NCBI GenBank assembly: GCA_018350325.1 | Contig: JAEVLN010000009.1 | Location: 3,175,559 to 3,239,558 of the forward strand | Direction of reading: 5' to 3' | Length of the DNA: 64,000 nucleotides | From: Globodera rostochiensis | Taxonomy: Eukaryota > Nematoda > Chromadorea > Rhabditida > Heteroderidae | Shown here: positions 1 through 14,300 of the stretch, piece after piece | How positions within the stretch are numbered: position 1 is the first letter of the stretch | How the letters are laid out: each line of letters opens with the position of its first letter | Notes under the pieces: model-generated | Database searches by the model: none | What the model saw: only the letters and a program-made list of their open reading frames with translations | Told to the model about the DNA's origin: nothing | Position numbers and translations under genes: made by a program

Positions 1-1
1 G

Positions 2-1494
2 CATTTTGAAATTCAATTCAAAAACATTTTCAAAAAATGTTGGATGGAATTTGCCAATGCTTGCCCGAATCAGACGGAGTTGATAATGCTAACGATGTCA
101 CGAAGGAACGGCTTTGAGAACAGGATGGGCATTCGGCAAACGTGGATGAACGACTCGGTGAATTTGTGGTGAAATTTTTAAGAAAAAATTACCAAAATTT
201 TTAACCTTGGGCAGGTCCCAGGCGAATTGATTCGTTTTTTGATCGCCGATGCCGAAGACGGGGAAGCGAACGATGTTCAGCAGAAGTTGGAGGAGGAGCA
301 GGCGAAACATGGCGATTTGGTGTTTCTGCATGGCTTTGTCGACATTTACGCACACCTTCATTTGAAGGTAGGAATTGTACGGGACGGGAACCAGTACTGA
401 AATGGTCAATTTTTACATTTTGGTACTGAAGTTTGTTCCGGCTATCCTTCAGAAAAGTCTCCTATTGCTGGGCGCCCGGTTTCCCCCAAAAGTCCCGGTC
501 CCGTACAACCCTATTTGAAAGTATCCGCCAACATTGAAAGTTTTTACACAAAAAAATTAAATCAAATACAAATTTTAGTTGTTCGGCGGCTTCAAATGGC
601 AACAATCGTTTTGTGCCAATGCCGAATGGGTGATGAAAGTGGACGACGACGCGCTGGTGCATTTGCGACGTTTGGCGCATTGGACGGAGAAAACATTCCG
701 TCCAATTCTCGTCCAAAATCCGCTGGTGTATTTTGGAGAAATTCACCACCAATCAATTCCATTTCGAGATCCAGAAAGCAAATGGTCAGTAAAATTAATG
801 ATGGACGCCATTCCTTTTTAATCAGCAATTCCGGTCTAACCAAAATGTTTTCGGACAACGGAACCTTTTTGGTTTACAATCCCTAAAAAAAGTATTTAAA
901 GGGAGCCGATGACCTCAAAAAATTCGGAAATCGTCCGAGGCCTAAAAGAATTTCGGAAATTGGAATACCCGAGGTCTCAAAGTTTTTCAGAAATCGGAAT
1001 ACTCTCAAAAATCTCGGAGTCAAAAATCGGAATTCCTTGGCATACATTCAGCGATTGGAAAACTTCCACAAAAAATGAAAGTTTAAAGGTACGCCCCGAA
1101 GGAAATGTACCCCAAGGACATGTACCCCGACTTCATGCAGGGCACCGTTTATTTGACCACTCCGGCAACGATTAATGCCATTTTGTTGCATAGCGGCCAA
1201 ATTGACGGCTTTTATTTGGACGATGTGCTTTACACCGGAATTCTGGCCGAATTGGCCAATGTGACTTTGTCGGACCAGAAAAAGCACTTGATGTGGTATT
1301 TCTATGTATGGCAAATAATGTTTATGATTTTGAACATTTAAAGCAAACTTTTCCAACAGTTCGATGACTGGAGTGGCGAATGTGAAGACGGAGTGCCAAT
1401 GCCGACTGCATTTTCGGTCATTGGAACAAAACTGAGCGATTTTGAGGATCAATACGGGCGATTGAAGTCGCTAACGTGCAAGAATATGCACTAA
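2..1494 (+). CDS. GT31-family glycosyltransferase, copy 1 (5' end outside window)
   Basis: Glycosyltransferase family 31 enzymes are Golgi/ER-lumen transferases moving galactose or GlcNAc from UDP-sugar onto glycans; the substrate cannot be told here. Exons with consistent phase: 2-157, 215-367, 579-784, 1089-1305, 1360-1494, giving 288 residues in the window and a TAA stop. Family features seen: an [16 protein letters not shown] block (GT31 N-terminal region), a [21 protein letters not shown] block, the metal/UDP-binding VDDD motif after AEWVMK, the YPKDMYPDFMQGTVYL block and FYLDDVLYTG (equivalent of the family's E/D-D-V motif). Sequons NQT and NVT fit a lumenal protein. The first exon begins right after an AG at base 1, so earlier exons (signal/anchor) lie upstream. 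No frame break is seen. The retained intron 3 would stop soon after KWSVKLMMDAIPF. It is the only GT31 copy left of the 35-kb array. Confidence 0.85.
375..508. mobile_element. 134-bp TIR element in intron 2 of GT31 copy 1
   Basis: The segment is bounded by perfect 11-bp inverted repeats, TTGTACGGGAC at 375-385 and GTCCCGTACAA at 498-508. A looser match extends outward (TAGG...) and inward (GGGA). Near the right end (about 475-500) it has one copy of the motif CCCGGTTTCCCCCAAAAGT, the repeat unit of the array at 48605-64000. It encodes nothing. I see no convincing target-site duplication, so calling it a MITE-like element is an inference from the termini. Confidence 0.6.
914..1045. repeat. Degenerate TCGGAAAT-type low-complexity insert in intron 3 of copy 1
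   Basis: Short imperfect repeats of TCGGAAAT/TCGGAATAC and CCGAGG/CTCGGAG fill part of intron 3 (785-1088). The same intron in copy 3 is 229 bp and lacks this stretch, so it is an insertion or local expansion private to copy 1. Confidence 0.45.
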
Positions 1495-1994
1495 ACGATA
1501 TCTCTTGATTATCCTTTAACTTTCAAGATGACTATCACAAAAATGAACAATCAATAGCAATCGTGCCATTCCCTTTCAGCTTAAGCGAACTCGCGTATAA
1601 TAAGTGCCTAAATTTATATTTTACATATTTAAATTTGAGTGACAATATTTTTTTCACGTTTTTTTGAAATTTTATAAATATCAAAAATAATTAATTTTTC
1701 AAAAATTTTTAAGGGTACATTTTTAGTTTTTATTGCATTTTTCTTAAGAAATTTTCTGAACAATGCTCAGAATATGAATTCTTCTTAAGAATTATTCATA
1801 AAAATTGCTGAAATATGGATTTATTATGAAAAATGGCGAATTCTCAAAAAAAGCCAACTATTCCATCTCTATTACTATTAATTACCAGAAAACCATTATG
1901 GCTGATGCCAGCTTCTAAAAATGCGGACTGCCGAAAAATGCGCGATTTGAAAATATACAAAGCATTTTTCATTCAAAAACTCAGATTGTTGTTC
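1495..1994. other. AT-rich 3' flank between GT31 copy 1 and the satellite array
   Basis: No gene is supported. The first ~50 bases (CGATATCTCTTGATTATCC and onward) match the region after the GT31 copy 3 stop, so they belong to the duplicated gene unit. The rest is A/T-rich with poly-T and poly-A runs. The short open frame at 1833-2042 runs into the repeat array and has no coding signature. Confidence 0.6.
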
Positions 1995-4900
1995 TGGAAA
2001 TCCAGAATGCACCAGAATTTGCTGTCCCGGAAAGCCAACTGAACCAGAATTAGGCTCTTCGGAAATCCAGAATGCACCAGAATTTGCTGTCCCGGAAAGC
2101 CAACTGAACCAGAATTAGGCTCTTCGGAAAGTCACTATAGACCAGAATTAGGTTTCCGGAAATCCAGAATGCACCAGAATTTGCTGTCCCGGAAAGCCAA
2201 CTGAACCAAAATTAGGCTCTTCGGAAAGTCACTATATAGACCAGAATTAGGTTTCCGGAAATCCATAATGCACCAGAATTTGCTGTCCCGGAAAGCCAAC
2301 TGAACCAAAATTAGGCTCTTCGGAAAGTCACTATAGACCAGAATTAGGTTTCCGGAAATCCAGAATGCACCAGAATTTGCTGTCCCGGAAAGCCAACTGA
2401 ACCAAAATTAGGCTCTTCGGAAAGTCACTATTAGACCAGAATTAGGTTTCCGGAAATCCAGAATGCACCAGAATTTGCTGTCCCGGAAAGCCAACTAAAC
2501 CAGAATTAGGCTCTTCGGAAAGTCACTATAGACCAGAATTAGGTTTCCGGAAATCCATAATGCACTAGAATTTGCTGTCCCGGAAAGCCAACTAAACCAG
2601 AATTAGGCTCTTCGGAAAGTCACTATAGACCAGAATTAGGTTTCCGGAAATCCATAATGCACCAGAATTTGCTGTCGCGGAAAGCCAACTAAACCAGAAT
2701 TAGGCTCATCGGAAAGTCACTATATAGACCAGAATTAGGTTTCCGGAAATCCATAATGCACTAGAATTTGCTGTCCCGGAAAGCCAACTGAACCAAAATT
2801 AGGCTCTTCGGAAAGTCACTATATAGACCAGAATTAGGTTTCCGGAAATCCATAATGCACCAGAATTTGCTGTCCCGGAAAGCCAACTGAACCAAAATTA
2901 GGCTCTTCGGAAAGTCACTATATAGACCAGAATTAGGTTTCCGGAAATCCATAATGCACCAGAATTTGTGTCCCGGAAAGCCAACTGAACCAGAATTAGG
3001 CTCTTCGGAAATCCAGAATGCACCAGAATTTGCTGTCCCGGAAATCCATAATGCACCAGAATTTGCTGTCCCGGAAAGCCAACTAAACCAGAATTAGGCT
3101 CTTCGGAATGTCAGTATAGACCAGAATTAGGTTTCCCGAAATCCAGAATGCACCAGAATTTGCTGTCACGGAAAGCTAACTGAACCAGAATTAGGTTTCC
3201 GGAAATCCAGAATGCACCAGAATTTGTTTCCCGGAAAGCCAACTGAACCAGAATTAGGTTTCCGGAAATCAAGAATGCACCAGAATTTGTTTCCCGGAAA
3301 GCCAACTGAACCAGAATTAGGTTTCCCGAAATCCAGAATGCACCAGAATTTGCTGTCACGGAAAGCTAACTGAACCAGAATTAGGTTTCCGGAAATCCAG
3401 AATGCACCAGAATTTGTTTCCCGGAAAGCGAACCAGAATTAGGTTTCCGGAAATCCAGAATGCACCAGAATTTGTGTCCCGGAAAGCCAACTGAACCAGA
3501 ATTAGGTTTCCGGAAATCCAGAATTCACCAGAATTTGCTGTCCCGTAAAGCCAACTGAACCAGAATTAGGTTTCCGGAAATCCAGAATGCACCAGAATTT
3601 GTCCCGGAAAGCCAACTGAACCAGAATTAGGTTTCCCGAAATCCAGAATGCACCAGAATTTGTGTCCCGGAAAGCCAACTGAACCAGAATTAGGTTTCCC
3701 GAAATCCAGAATGCACCAGAATTTGTTTCCCGGAAAGCCAACTGAACCAGAATTAGGTTTCCGGAAATCCAGAATACACCAGAATTTGTGTCCCGGAAAG
3801 CCAACTGAACCAGAATTAGGTTTCCGGAAATCCAGAATGCACCAGAATTTGTGTCCCGGAAAGCCAACTGAACCAGAATTAGGTTTCCGGAAATCCAGAA
3901 TGCACCAGAATTTGTGTCCCGGAAAGCCAACTGAACCAGAATTAGGTTTCCGGAAATCCAGAATTCACCAGAATTTGCTGTCCCGTAAAGCCAACTGAAC
4001 CAGAATTAGGTTTCCGGAAACAGAATGCACCAGAATTTGCTGTCACGGAAAGCTAACTGAACCAGAATTAGGTTTCCGGAAATCCAGAATGCACCAGAAT
4101 TTGTTTCCCGGAAAGCCAACTGAACCAGAATTAGGTTTCCGGAAATCCAGAATTCACCAGAATTTTGTGTCCCGGAAAGCCAACTGAACCAGAATTAGGT
4201 TTCCGGAAATCCATAATGCACCAGAATTTGCTGTCCCGGAAAGCCAACTGAACCAGAATTAGGCTCTTCGGAAAGTCACTATAGACCAGAATTAGGTTTC
4301 CGGAAATCCATAATGCACTAGAATTTGCTGTCCCGGAAAGCCAACTAAACCAGAATTAGGCTCTTCGGAAAGTCACTATAGACCAGAATTAGGTTTCCGG
4401 AAATCCATAATGCACTAGAATTTGCTGTCCCGGAAAGCCAACTAAACCAGAATTAGGCTCTTCGGAATGTCAGTATAGACCAGAATTAGGTTTCCGGAAA
4501 TCCATAATGCACCAGAATTTGCTGTCGCGGAAAGCCAACTAAACCAGAATTAGGCTCATCGGAAAGTCACTATATAGACCAGAATTAGGTTTCCGGAAAT
4601 CCATAATGCACCAGAATTTGCTGTCCCGGAAAGCCAACTGAACCAAAATTAGGCTCTTCGGAAAGTCACTATATAGACCAGAATTAGGTTTCCGGAAATC
4701 CATAATGCACCAGAATTTGCTGTCCCGGAAAGCCAACTGAACCAAAATTAGGCTCTTCGGAAAGTCACTATATAGACCAGAATTAGGTTTCCGGAAATCC
4801 ATAATGCACCAGAATTTAATGTCCCGGAAAGCCAACTAAACCAGAATTAGGCTCTTCGGAAAGTCACTATAGACCAGAATTAGGTTTCCGGAAATCCATA

Positions 4901-6560
4901 ATGCACTAGAATTTGCTGTCCCGGAAAGCCAACTAAACCAGAATTAGGCTCTTCGGAAAGTCACTATAGACCAGAATTAGGTTTCCGGAAATCCATAATG
5001 CACCAGAATTTGCTGTCGCGGAAAGCCAACTAAACCAGAATTAGGCTGATCGGAAAGTCACTATATAGACCAGAATTAGGTTTCCGGAAATCCATAATGC
5101 ACTAGAATTTGCTGTCCCGGAAAGCCAACTAAACCAGAATTAGGCTCTTCGGAATGTCAGTATAGACCAGAATTAGGTTTCCGGAAATCCATAATGCACC
5201 AGAATTTGCTGTCGCGGAAAGCCAACTAAACCAGAATTAGGCTCATCGGAAAGTCACTATATAGACCAGAATTAGGTTTCCGGAAATCCATAATGCACCA
5301 GAATTTGCTGTCCCGGAAAGCCAACTAAACCAGAATTAGGCTCTTCGGAATGTCAGTATAGACCAGAATTAGGTTTCCGGAAATCCATAATGCACCAGAA
5401 TTTGCTGTCGCGGAAAGCCAACTAAACCAGAATTAGGCTGATCGGAAAGTCACTATATAGACCAGAATTAGGTTTCCGGAAATCCATAATGCACTAGAAT
5501 TTGCTGTCCCGGAAAGCCAACTAAACCAGAATTAGGCTCTTCGGAATGTCAGTATAGACCAGAATTAGGTTTCCGGAAATCCATAATGCACCAGAATTTG
5601 CTGTCGCGGAAAGCCAACTAAACCAGAATTAGGCTCATCGGAAAGTCACTATAGACCAGAATTAGGTTTCCGGAAATCCATAATGCACTAGAATTTGCTG
5701 TCCCGGAAAGCCAACTAAACCAGAATTAGGCTCTTCGGAAATCCAGAATGCACCAGAATTTGTTTCCCGGAAAGCCAACTGAACCAGAATTAGGTTTCCG
5801 GAAATCAAGAATGCACCAGAATTTGTTTCCCGGAAAGCCAACTGAACCAGAATTAGGTTTCCCGAAATCCAGAATGCACCAGAATTAGGCTCTTCGGAAA
5901 GTCACTATAGACCAGAATTAGGTTTCCGGAAATCCATAATGCACCAGAATTTGCTGTCGCGGAAAGCCAACTAAACCAGAATTAGGCTGATCGGAAAGTC
6001 ACTATATAGACCAGAATTAGGTTTCCGGAAATCCATAATGCACTAGAATTTGCTGTCCCGGAAAGCCAACTAAACCAGAATTAGGCTCTTCGGAATGTCA
6101 GTATAGACCAGAATTAGGTTTCCGGAAATCCAGAAATGCACCAGAATTTGCTGTCGCGGAAAGCCAACTAAACCAGAATTAGGCTCATCGAAATCATATA
6201 GACCAGAATTAGGTTTCCGGAAATCCAAATGCACCAGAATTTGCTGTCGGAAAGCCAACTAAACCAGAATTAGGCTACGGAAAGTCATAATGACAGAATT
6301 GGTTTCCGAAATCCAATGCACCAGAATTTGCTGTCCGGAAAGCCAACTAAACCAGAATTAGCTCCGAAAGTCAATAGACCAGAATTAGGTTTCCGGAAAT
6401 CCAGAATGCACAGAATTTGCTGTCCGAAAGCCAACTAAACCAGAATTAGGTCATCGGAAAGTCTATATGACCAGAATTAGGTTTCGGAAATCCAAATGCA
6501 CCAGAATTTGCTGTCCGGAAAGCCAACTAAACCAGAATTGGCTATCGGAAAGCCTATATG
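1995..6560. repeat. Array 1, left zone: mainly 97-99-bp A-B-C trimers
   Basis: Units here run half A, half B ending AATTAGGCTCTT (or CTCATC, CTGATC), then subunit C with GTCACTATA or GTCACTATATA or GTCAGTATA. The length is 97 or 99 bp depending on the TA count. Half A often reads ATCCATAATGCAC(C/T)AG instead of ATCCAGAATGCACCAG. A block of plain A-B dimers interrupts at about 3130-4200. The period is not a multiple of three, so long open frames are absent. Confidence 0.9.
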
Positions 6561-7770
6561 ACCAGAATTAGGTTTCCGGAAATCCAGAATGCACCAGAAT
6601 TGGTCCCGGAAAGCCAACTGAACCAGAATTAGGTGATCGGAAATTTGTGTCCCGGAAAGCCAACTGAACCAGAATTAGGTTTCCCGAATCCAGAATGCAC
6701 AGAATTTGTTTTTCCGGAAACCAACTGAACCCAGAATTAGGTTTTCCCGAAATCCAGAATACACCAGAATTTGGGTCCCGGAAAGCCAACTGAACCAGAA
6801 TTAGGTTTCCGGAAATCCAGAATGCACCAGAATTTGTGCCCGGAAAGCCAACTGAACCAGAATTAGGTTTCCGGAAATCCAAGATGCACCAGAATTTTGT
6901 CCCGGAAAGCCAACTGAACCAGAATTAGGTTTCCGGAAATTCCAGAATGCACCAGGATTTGCTGTCCCGAAAGCCAACCTGCACCAGAATTAGGTTTCCG
7001 AAATCCAGAATTCACCAGAATTTGCTGTCACTGTAAAGCTAACTGAACCAGAATTAGGTTTCCGGAAATCCAGATGCACCAGAATTTGTGTCCCGAGAAG
7101 CCAACTGAACCGAATAGGTTTCCGGAAATCCAGAATGCACCAGAATTGCTGTCCCGAAAAGCCAACTGAACCAGAATTAGGTTTCCGGAAATCAGAATGC
7201 ACCAGATTTGCTGTACCCGGAAAAGCCACTGAACCAGAATTGGTTTTCCGGATCCAGATGCACCAGAATTGGGTCCCGGAAGCCAACTGAACCAGAATTA
7301 GGTTTCCCGATCCAGAATGCACCAGAATTTGGTTCCCGGAAAGCCAACTGAACCAGAATTAGGTTTCCGAAAATCCAGAATGCACCAGAAGTTGTTTCCC
7401 GAAAAGCCAACTGAACCAGAATTAGGTTCCGGAAGCCAGAATGCACCAGAATTTGTGTCCCGAAAGCCAACTGAACCAGAATTAGGTTCCGAAATCCAGA
7501 ATGCACCAGAATTTGTGTCCCGGAAAGCCAACTGAACCAATTAGGTTCCAGGAATCCAGAATTCACCAGAATTTGTGTCCCCGTAAAGCCAACTGAACCA
7601 GAATTGGTTTCCGGAAATCCAGAATGCACCAGAATTTGCTGTCACGGAAGCTAACTGAACCAGATTAGGTTTCCGGAAATCCAGAATGCACCAGAATTGT
7701 TTCCCCGGAAAGCAAACTGAAACAGAATTAGGGTTTCCGGAAATCCAGAATTCACCAGAATTTGCTGTCC
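6560..7770. repeat. Array 1: degenerate dimer block
   Basis: A-B dimers with many one-base deletions and insertions, such as missing bases in CCCGGAAAGCC and in GGTTTCC. Identity between neighbouring units is clearly lower than in the blocks at 13.6-15.4 or 25.6-32.1 kb. Confidence 0.8.
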
Positions 7771-8310
7771 GAACTAAACCAGATTAGGCTCTTCGGAAAG
7801 TCACTTAGACCAGAATTAGGTTTCCGGAAATCCATAATGCACTAGAATTTGCTGTCCCGGAAAGCCAACTAAACCAGAATTAGGCTCTTCGGAAAGTCAC
7901 TATAGACCAGAATTAGGTTTCCGGAAATCCATAATGCACCAGAATTTGCTGTCGCGGAAAGCCAACTAAACCAGAATTAGGCTCATCGGAAAGTCACTAT
8001 ATAGACCAGAATTAGGTTTCCGGAAATCCATAATGCACTAGAATTTGCTGTCCCGGAAAGCCAACTAAACCAGAATTAGGCTCTTCGGAATGTCAGTATA
8101 GACCAGAATTAGGTTTCCGGAAATCCATAATGCACCAGAATTTGCTGTCGCGGAAAGCCAACTAAACCAGAATTAGGCTCATCGGAAAGTCACTATATAG
8201 ACCAGAATTAGGTTTCCGGAAATCCATAATGCACTAGAATTTGCTGTCCCGGAAAGCCAACTAAACCAGAATTAGGCTCTTCGGAATGTCAGTATAGACC
8301 AGAATTAGGT
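7770..8310. repeat. Array 1: second trimer (A-B-C) zone
   Basis: Subunit C (GTCACTATA/GTCAGTATA followed by GACCAGAATTAGG) reappears in about five to six units that closely match those at 4.2-5.6 kb, including the TCGCGGAAAGCC variant. It looks like a duplicated block of the left zone. Confidence 0.85.
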
Positions 8311-11300
8311 TTCCGGAAATCCAGAATTCACCAGAATTTGCTGTCCCGTAAAGCCAACTGAACCAGAATTAGGTTTCCGGAAACAGAATGCACCAGAATT
8401 TGCTGTCACGGAAAGCTAACTGAACCAGAATTAGGTTTCCGGAAATCCAGAATGCACCAGAATTTGTTTCCCGGAAAGCCAACTGAACCAGAATTAGGTT
8501 TCCGGAAATCAAGAATGCACCAGAATTTGTTTCCCGGAAAGCCAACTGAACCAGAATTAGGTTTCCCGAAATCCAGAATGCACCAGAATTTGCTGTCACG
8601 GAAAGCTAACTGAACCAGAATTAGGTTTCCGGAAATCCAGAATGCACCAGAATTTGTGTCCCGGAAAGCCACTGAACCGAATTAGGTTTCCGGAAATCCA
8701 GAATGCACCAGAATTTGCTGTCCCGGAAAGCCAACTGACCAGAATTAGGTTTCCGGAAATCCAGATGCACCAGAATTTGCTGTCCCGGAAAGCCAATGAA
8801 CCAGAATTATGTTTCCGGAAATCCAGAATGACACCAGAATTTGTGTCCCGGAAAGCAACTGAACCAGAATTAGGTTTCCGGAAATCCAGAATGCACCAGA
8901 ATTTGCTGTCCCGGAAGCCAACTGACCAGAATTAGGTTTTCCCGAAATCCAGAATGCAACCAGAATTTGCTGTCGGAAAGCCTAACTGAACCAGAATTAG
9001 GTTTCCGGAAATTCCAGAATGCACCAGAATTGGTGTCCCGGAAAGCCAACTGAACCAGAATTAGGTTCCGGAAATCAGAATGCAACCAGAATTGTTTCCC
9101 GGAAAGCCAACTGAACCAGAATTAGGTTTCCCGAAATCCAGAATGCACCAAATTTGCTTGTCACGGAAAGCTAACTGAACCAGAATTAGGTTTCCGGAAA
9201 TCCAGAATGACCAGAATTTGTTCCCGGAAAGCCAACTGAACCAGAATTAGGTTTCCGGAAATCCAGAAGCACCAGAATTTGTGTCCCGGAAAGCCAACTG
9301 AACCAGAATTAGGTTTCCGGAAATCCAAATTCACCAGAATTTGCTGTCCGTAAAGCCAACTGAACCAGAATTAGGTTTCCGAAATCAGAATGCACCAGAA
9401 TTTGTGTCCCGGAAAGCAACTGAACCAGAATTAGGTTTCCGAAATCAGAATGCACCAGAATTTGTTCCCGGAAAGCCAACTGAACCAGAATTAGGTTTCC
9501 GGAATCCAGAATCAACCAGAATTTGTGTCCCGTAAAGCCAACTGAACCAGAATTAGGTTTCCGAATCCAGAATGCACCAGAATTTGTGTCCCGGAAAGCC
9601 AACTGAACCAGAATTAGGTTTCGGAAATCCAGAATGCACCAGATTTGTGTCCCGGAAAGCCAACTGAACCAGAATTAGGTTCCGGAAATCCAGAATTCAC
9701 CAGAATTTGCTTCCCGGAAAGCCAACTGAACCAGAATTAGTTTCCGGAAACCAGAATGCACCAGAATTTGCTGTCCCGGAAGCCACATGAACCAGAATTG
9801 GTTTCCGGAAATCCAGAATGCACCAGAAGTTGTGTCCCGGAAAGCCAACTGAACCAGATTAGGTTTCCGGAAATCCAGAATGCAACAGAATTTGCTGTTC
9901 ACGGAAAGCTCAACTGACCAGAATTAGGTTTCCGGAAATCCAGAATGCACCAGAATTTGTTTCCCGGAAAGCCAACGAACCAGAATTAGGTTTCCGGAAA
10001 TCAAGAATGCACCAGAATTTGTTTCCCGGAAAGCCACCTGAACCAGAATTAGGTTTCCCGAAATTCCAGAATGCACCAGAATTTGCTGTCCACGAAAGCT
10101 AACTGAACCAGAATTAGGTTTCCGGAAATCCAGAATGCACCAGAATTTGTTCCGGAAAGCCAACTGAACCAGAATTAGGTTTCCCGGAAATCCAGAATGC
10201 ACCAGAATTTGCGTCCCGTAAAGCCAACTGAACCAGAATTAGGTTTCCCGAAATCCAGAATGCACCAGAATTGCTGTCACGGAAAGCGAACTGAACCGAA
10301 TTAGGTTTCCCGGAAATCCAGAATGCACCAAATTTGTTTTCCCGGAAAGCCAACTGAACCAGAATTAGGGTTGCACCAGAATTTGTGTCCGAAAGCCAAC
10401 TGAACCAGAATTAGGTTTCCGGAAATCCAGAATTCACCAGAATTTGCTTCCCGGTAAAGCCAACTGAACCAGAATTAGGTTTCCGGAAATCCAGAATGCA
10501 CCAGAATTGCTGTCCCGGAAAGCCAACTGAACCAGAATTAGGTTTCCCGAAATCCAGAATGCACCAAATTTGTGTCCCGGAAAGCCAACTGAACCAGAAT
10601 TAGGTTTCCCGAAATCCAGAATGCACAGAATTTGCTTTCCCGGAAAGCCAACTGAACCAGAATTAGGTTTCCGGAAATCCAGAAGCACCAGAATTTGTGT
10701 CCCGGAAAGCCAACTGAACCAGAATTAGGTTTCCGGAAATCCAAATGCACCAGAATTTGCTGTCCCGGAAAGCCAACTGAACCAGAATTAGGTTTCCGGA
10801 AACAGAATGCACCAGAATTTGCTGTCCCGGAAAGCCAACTGAACCAGAATTAGGTTTCCGGAATCCAGAATGCACCAGAATTGTGTCCCGGAAAGCCAAC
10901 TGAACCAGAATTAGGTTTCCGAAATCCAGAATGCACCAGAATTTGTGTCCCGGAAAGCCAACTGAACCAGAATTATGCACAGAATTTGTGTCCCGGAAAG
11001 CCAACTGAACCAGAATTAGGTTTCCGGAAATCCAGAATCACCAGAATTGCTGTCCCGGAAAGCCAACTGAACCAGAATTAGGTTTCCGGAAATCCAGATG
11101 CACCAGAATTTGCTGTCACGGAAAGCTAACTGAACCAGAATTAGGTTTTCCGGAAACCAGAATGCACCAGAATTTGTTTCCCGGAAAGCCAACTGAACCA
11201 GAATTAGGTTTCCGGAATCCAGAATGCACCAGAATTTGTGTCCCGGAAAGCCAACTGAACCAGAATTAGGTTTCGAAATCCAGAATGCACCAGAATTTGT

Positions 11301-14300
11301 TTCCCGGAAAGCCAACTGAACCAGAATTAGGTTCCGGAAATCCAGAATGCACCAGAATTTGTGTCCCGGAAAGCCAACTGAACCAGAATTAGTTTCCGGA
11401 AATCCAGAATGCACCAGAATTTGTGTCCCGGAAAGCCAACTGAACCAGAATAGGTTTCCGAAATCCAGAATGCACCAGAATTTGTGTCCCGGAAAGCCAA
11501 CTGAACCAGATTAGGTTTCCGGAAATCCAGAATGCACCAGAATTTGTTTCCCGGAAAGCCAACTGAACCGAATTAGGTTTCCGGAAATCCAGAATGCACC
11601 AGAATTTGTGTCCCGGAAAGCCAACTGACCAGAATTAGGTTTCCGGAAATCCAGAATGCACCAGAATTTGTGTCCCGGAAAGCCAACGAACCAGAATTAG
11701 GTTTCCGGAAATCAGAATGCACCAGAATTTGTGTCCCGGAAAGCCACTGAACCAGAATTAGGTTCCGGAAATCCAGAATTCACCAGAATTTGTGTCCCGT
11801 AAAGCAACTGAACCAGAATTAGGTTTCCCGGAAATCCAGAATGCACCAGAATTTGCTGTCCCGGAAGCCAACTGAACCAGAATTAGGTTTCCGAAATCCA
11901 GAATGCACCAGAATTTGTGTCCCGAAAGCCAACTGAACCAGAATTAGGTTTCCGGAAATCCAGAATGCACCAGAATTTGTTTCCGGAAAGCCAACTGAAC
12001 CAGAATTAGGTTTCCGGAAATCCAGAATGCACCAGAATTTGTTCCCGGAAAGCCAACTGAACCAGAATTAGGTTTCCGGAAATCCAGAATGCACCAGAAT
12101 TGTGTCCCGGAAAGCAACTGAACCAGAATTAGGTTTCCGGAAATCCAGAATGCACCAGATTTGTGTCCCGGAAAGCCAACTGAACCAGAATTAGGTTTCC
12201 GGAAATCCAGAATGCACCGAATTTGTGTCCCGGAAAGCCAACTGAACCAGAATTAGGTTTCCGGAAATCAGAATGCACCAGAATTTGCTGTCCCGTAAAG
12301 CCAACTGAACCAGAATTAGGTTTCCGGAAACAGAATGCACCAGAATTTGCTGTCACGGAAAGCTAACTGAACCAGAATTAGGTTTCCGGAAATCCAGAAT
12401 GCACCAGAATTTGTTTCCCGGAAAGCCAACTGAACCAGAATTAGGTTTCCGGAAATCCAGAATTCACCAGAATTTGCTGTCCCGGAAAGCCAACTGAACC
12501 AGAATTAGGTTTCCGGAAATCCAGAATGCACCAGAATTTGTTTCCCGGAAAGCCAACTGAACCAGAATTAGGTTTCCGGAAATCCAGAATTCACCAGAAT
12601 TTGCTGTCCCGTAAAGCCAACTGAACCAGAATTAGGTTTCCCGAAATCCAGAATGCAACAGAATTTGCTGTCACGGAAAGCTAACTGAACCAGAATTAGG
12701 TTTCCAGAAATCCAGAATGCACCAGAATTTGTTTCCCGGAAAGCCAACTGAACCAGAATTAGGCCCGGAAATCAAGAATGCACCAGAATTTGTTTCCCGG
12801 AAAGCCAACTGAACCAGAATTAGGTTTCCCGAAATCCAGAATGCACCAGAATTTGCTGTCACGGAAAGCTAACTGAACCAGAATTAGGTTTCCAGAAATC
12901 CAGAATGCACCAGAATTTGTTTCCCGGAAAGCCAACTGAACCAGAATTAGGTTTCCGGAAATCCAGAATTCACCAGAATTTGCTGTCCCGGAAAGCCAAC
13001 TGAACCAGAATTAGGTTTCCGGAAATCCAGAATGCACCAGAATTTGTTTCCCGGAAAGCCAACTGAACCAGAATTAGGTTTCCGGAAATCCAGAATGCAC
13101 CAGAATTGTCCCGGAAAGCCAACTGAACCAGAAATTAGGTTTCCCGAAATCCAGAATGCACCAGAATTTGTGTCCCGGAAGCCAACTGAACCAGAATTAG
13201 GTTCCCGAAATCCAGAATGCACCAGAATTTGTTTCCCGGAAGCCAACTGAACCAGATTAGGTTTCCGGAAATCAGAATGCACCAGAATTGTGTCCGGAAG
13301 CCAACTGAACCAGAATTAGGTTTCCCGAAATCCAGAATGCACCAGAATTTGTGTCCCGAAAGCCACTGAACCAGAATTAGGTTTCCGGAAATCCAGAATG
13401 CACCAGAATTGTTTCCGGAAAGCCACTGAACCAGAATTAGGTTTCCGGAAATCCAGAATCACCAGAATTTGCTGTCCGGAAAGCCAACTGAACCAGAATT
13501 AGGTTTCCGGAAATCCAGAATGCACCAGAATTGTTCCCGGAAAGCCAACTGAACCAGAATTAGGTTTCCCGGAAATCCAGAATGCACCAGAATTGTGTCC
13601 CGGAAAGCCACTGAACCAGAATTGGTTTCCCGAAATCCAGAATGCACCAGAATTTGTTTCCCGGAAAGCCAACTGAACCAGAATTAGGTTTCCGGAAATC
13701 CAGAATGCACCAGAATTTGTTTCCCGGAAAGCCAACTGAACCAGAATTAGGTTTCCGGAAATCCAGAATGCACCAGAATTTGTGTCCCGGAAAGCCAACT
13801 GAACCAGAATTAGGTTTCCGGAAATCCAGAATTCACCAGAATTTGCTGTCCCGTAAAGCCAACTGAACCAGAATTAGGTTTCCGGAAATCCAGAATGCAC
13901 CAGAATTTGTTTCCCGGAAAGCCAACTGAACCAGAATTAGGTTTCCCGAAATCCAGAATGCACCAGAATTTGTGTCCCGGAAAGCCAACTGAACCAGAAT
14001 TAGGTTTCCGGAAATCCAGAATGCACCAGAATTTGTGTCCCGGAAAGCCAACTGAACCAGAATTAGGTTTCCCGAAATCCAGAATGCACCAGAATTTGTG
14101 TCCCGGAAAGCCAACTGAACCAGAATTAGGTTTCCGGAAATCCAGAATGCACCAGAATTTGTGTCCCGGAAAGCCAACTGAACCAGAATTAGGTTTCCCG
14201 AAATCCAGAATGCACCAGAATTTGTGTCCCGGAAAGCCAACTGAACCAGAATTAGGTTTCCGGAAATCCAGAATGCACCAGAATTTGTGTCCCGGAAAGC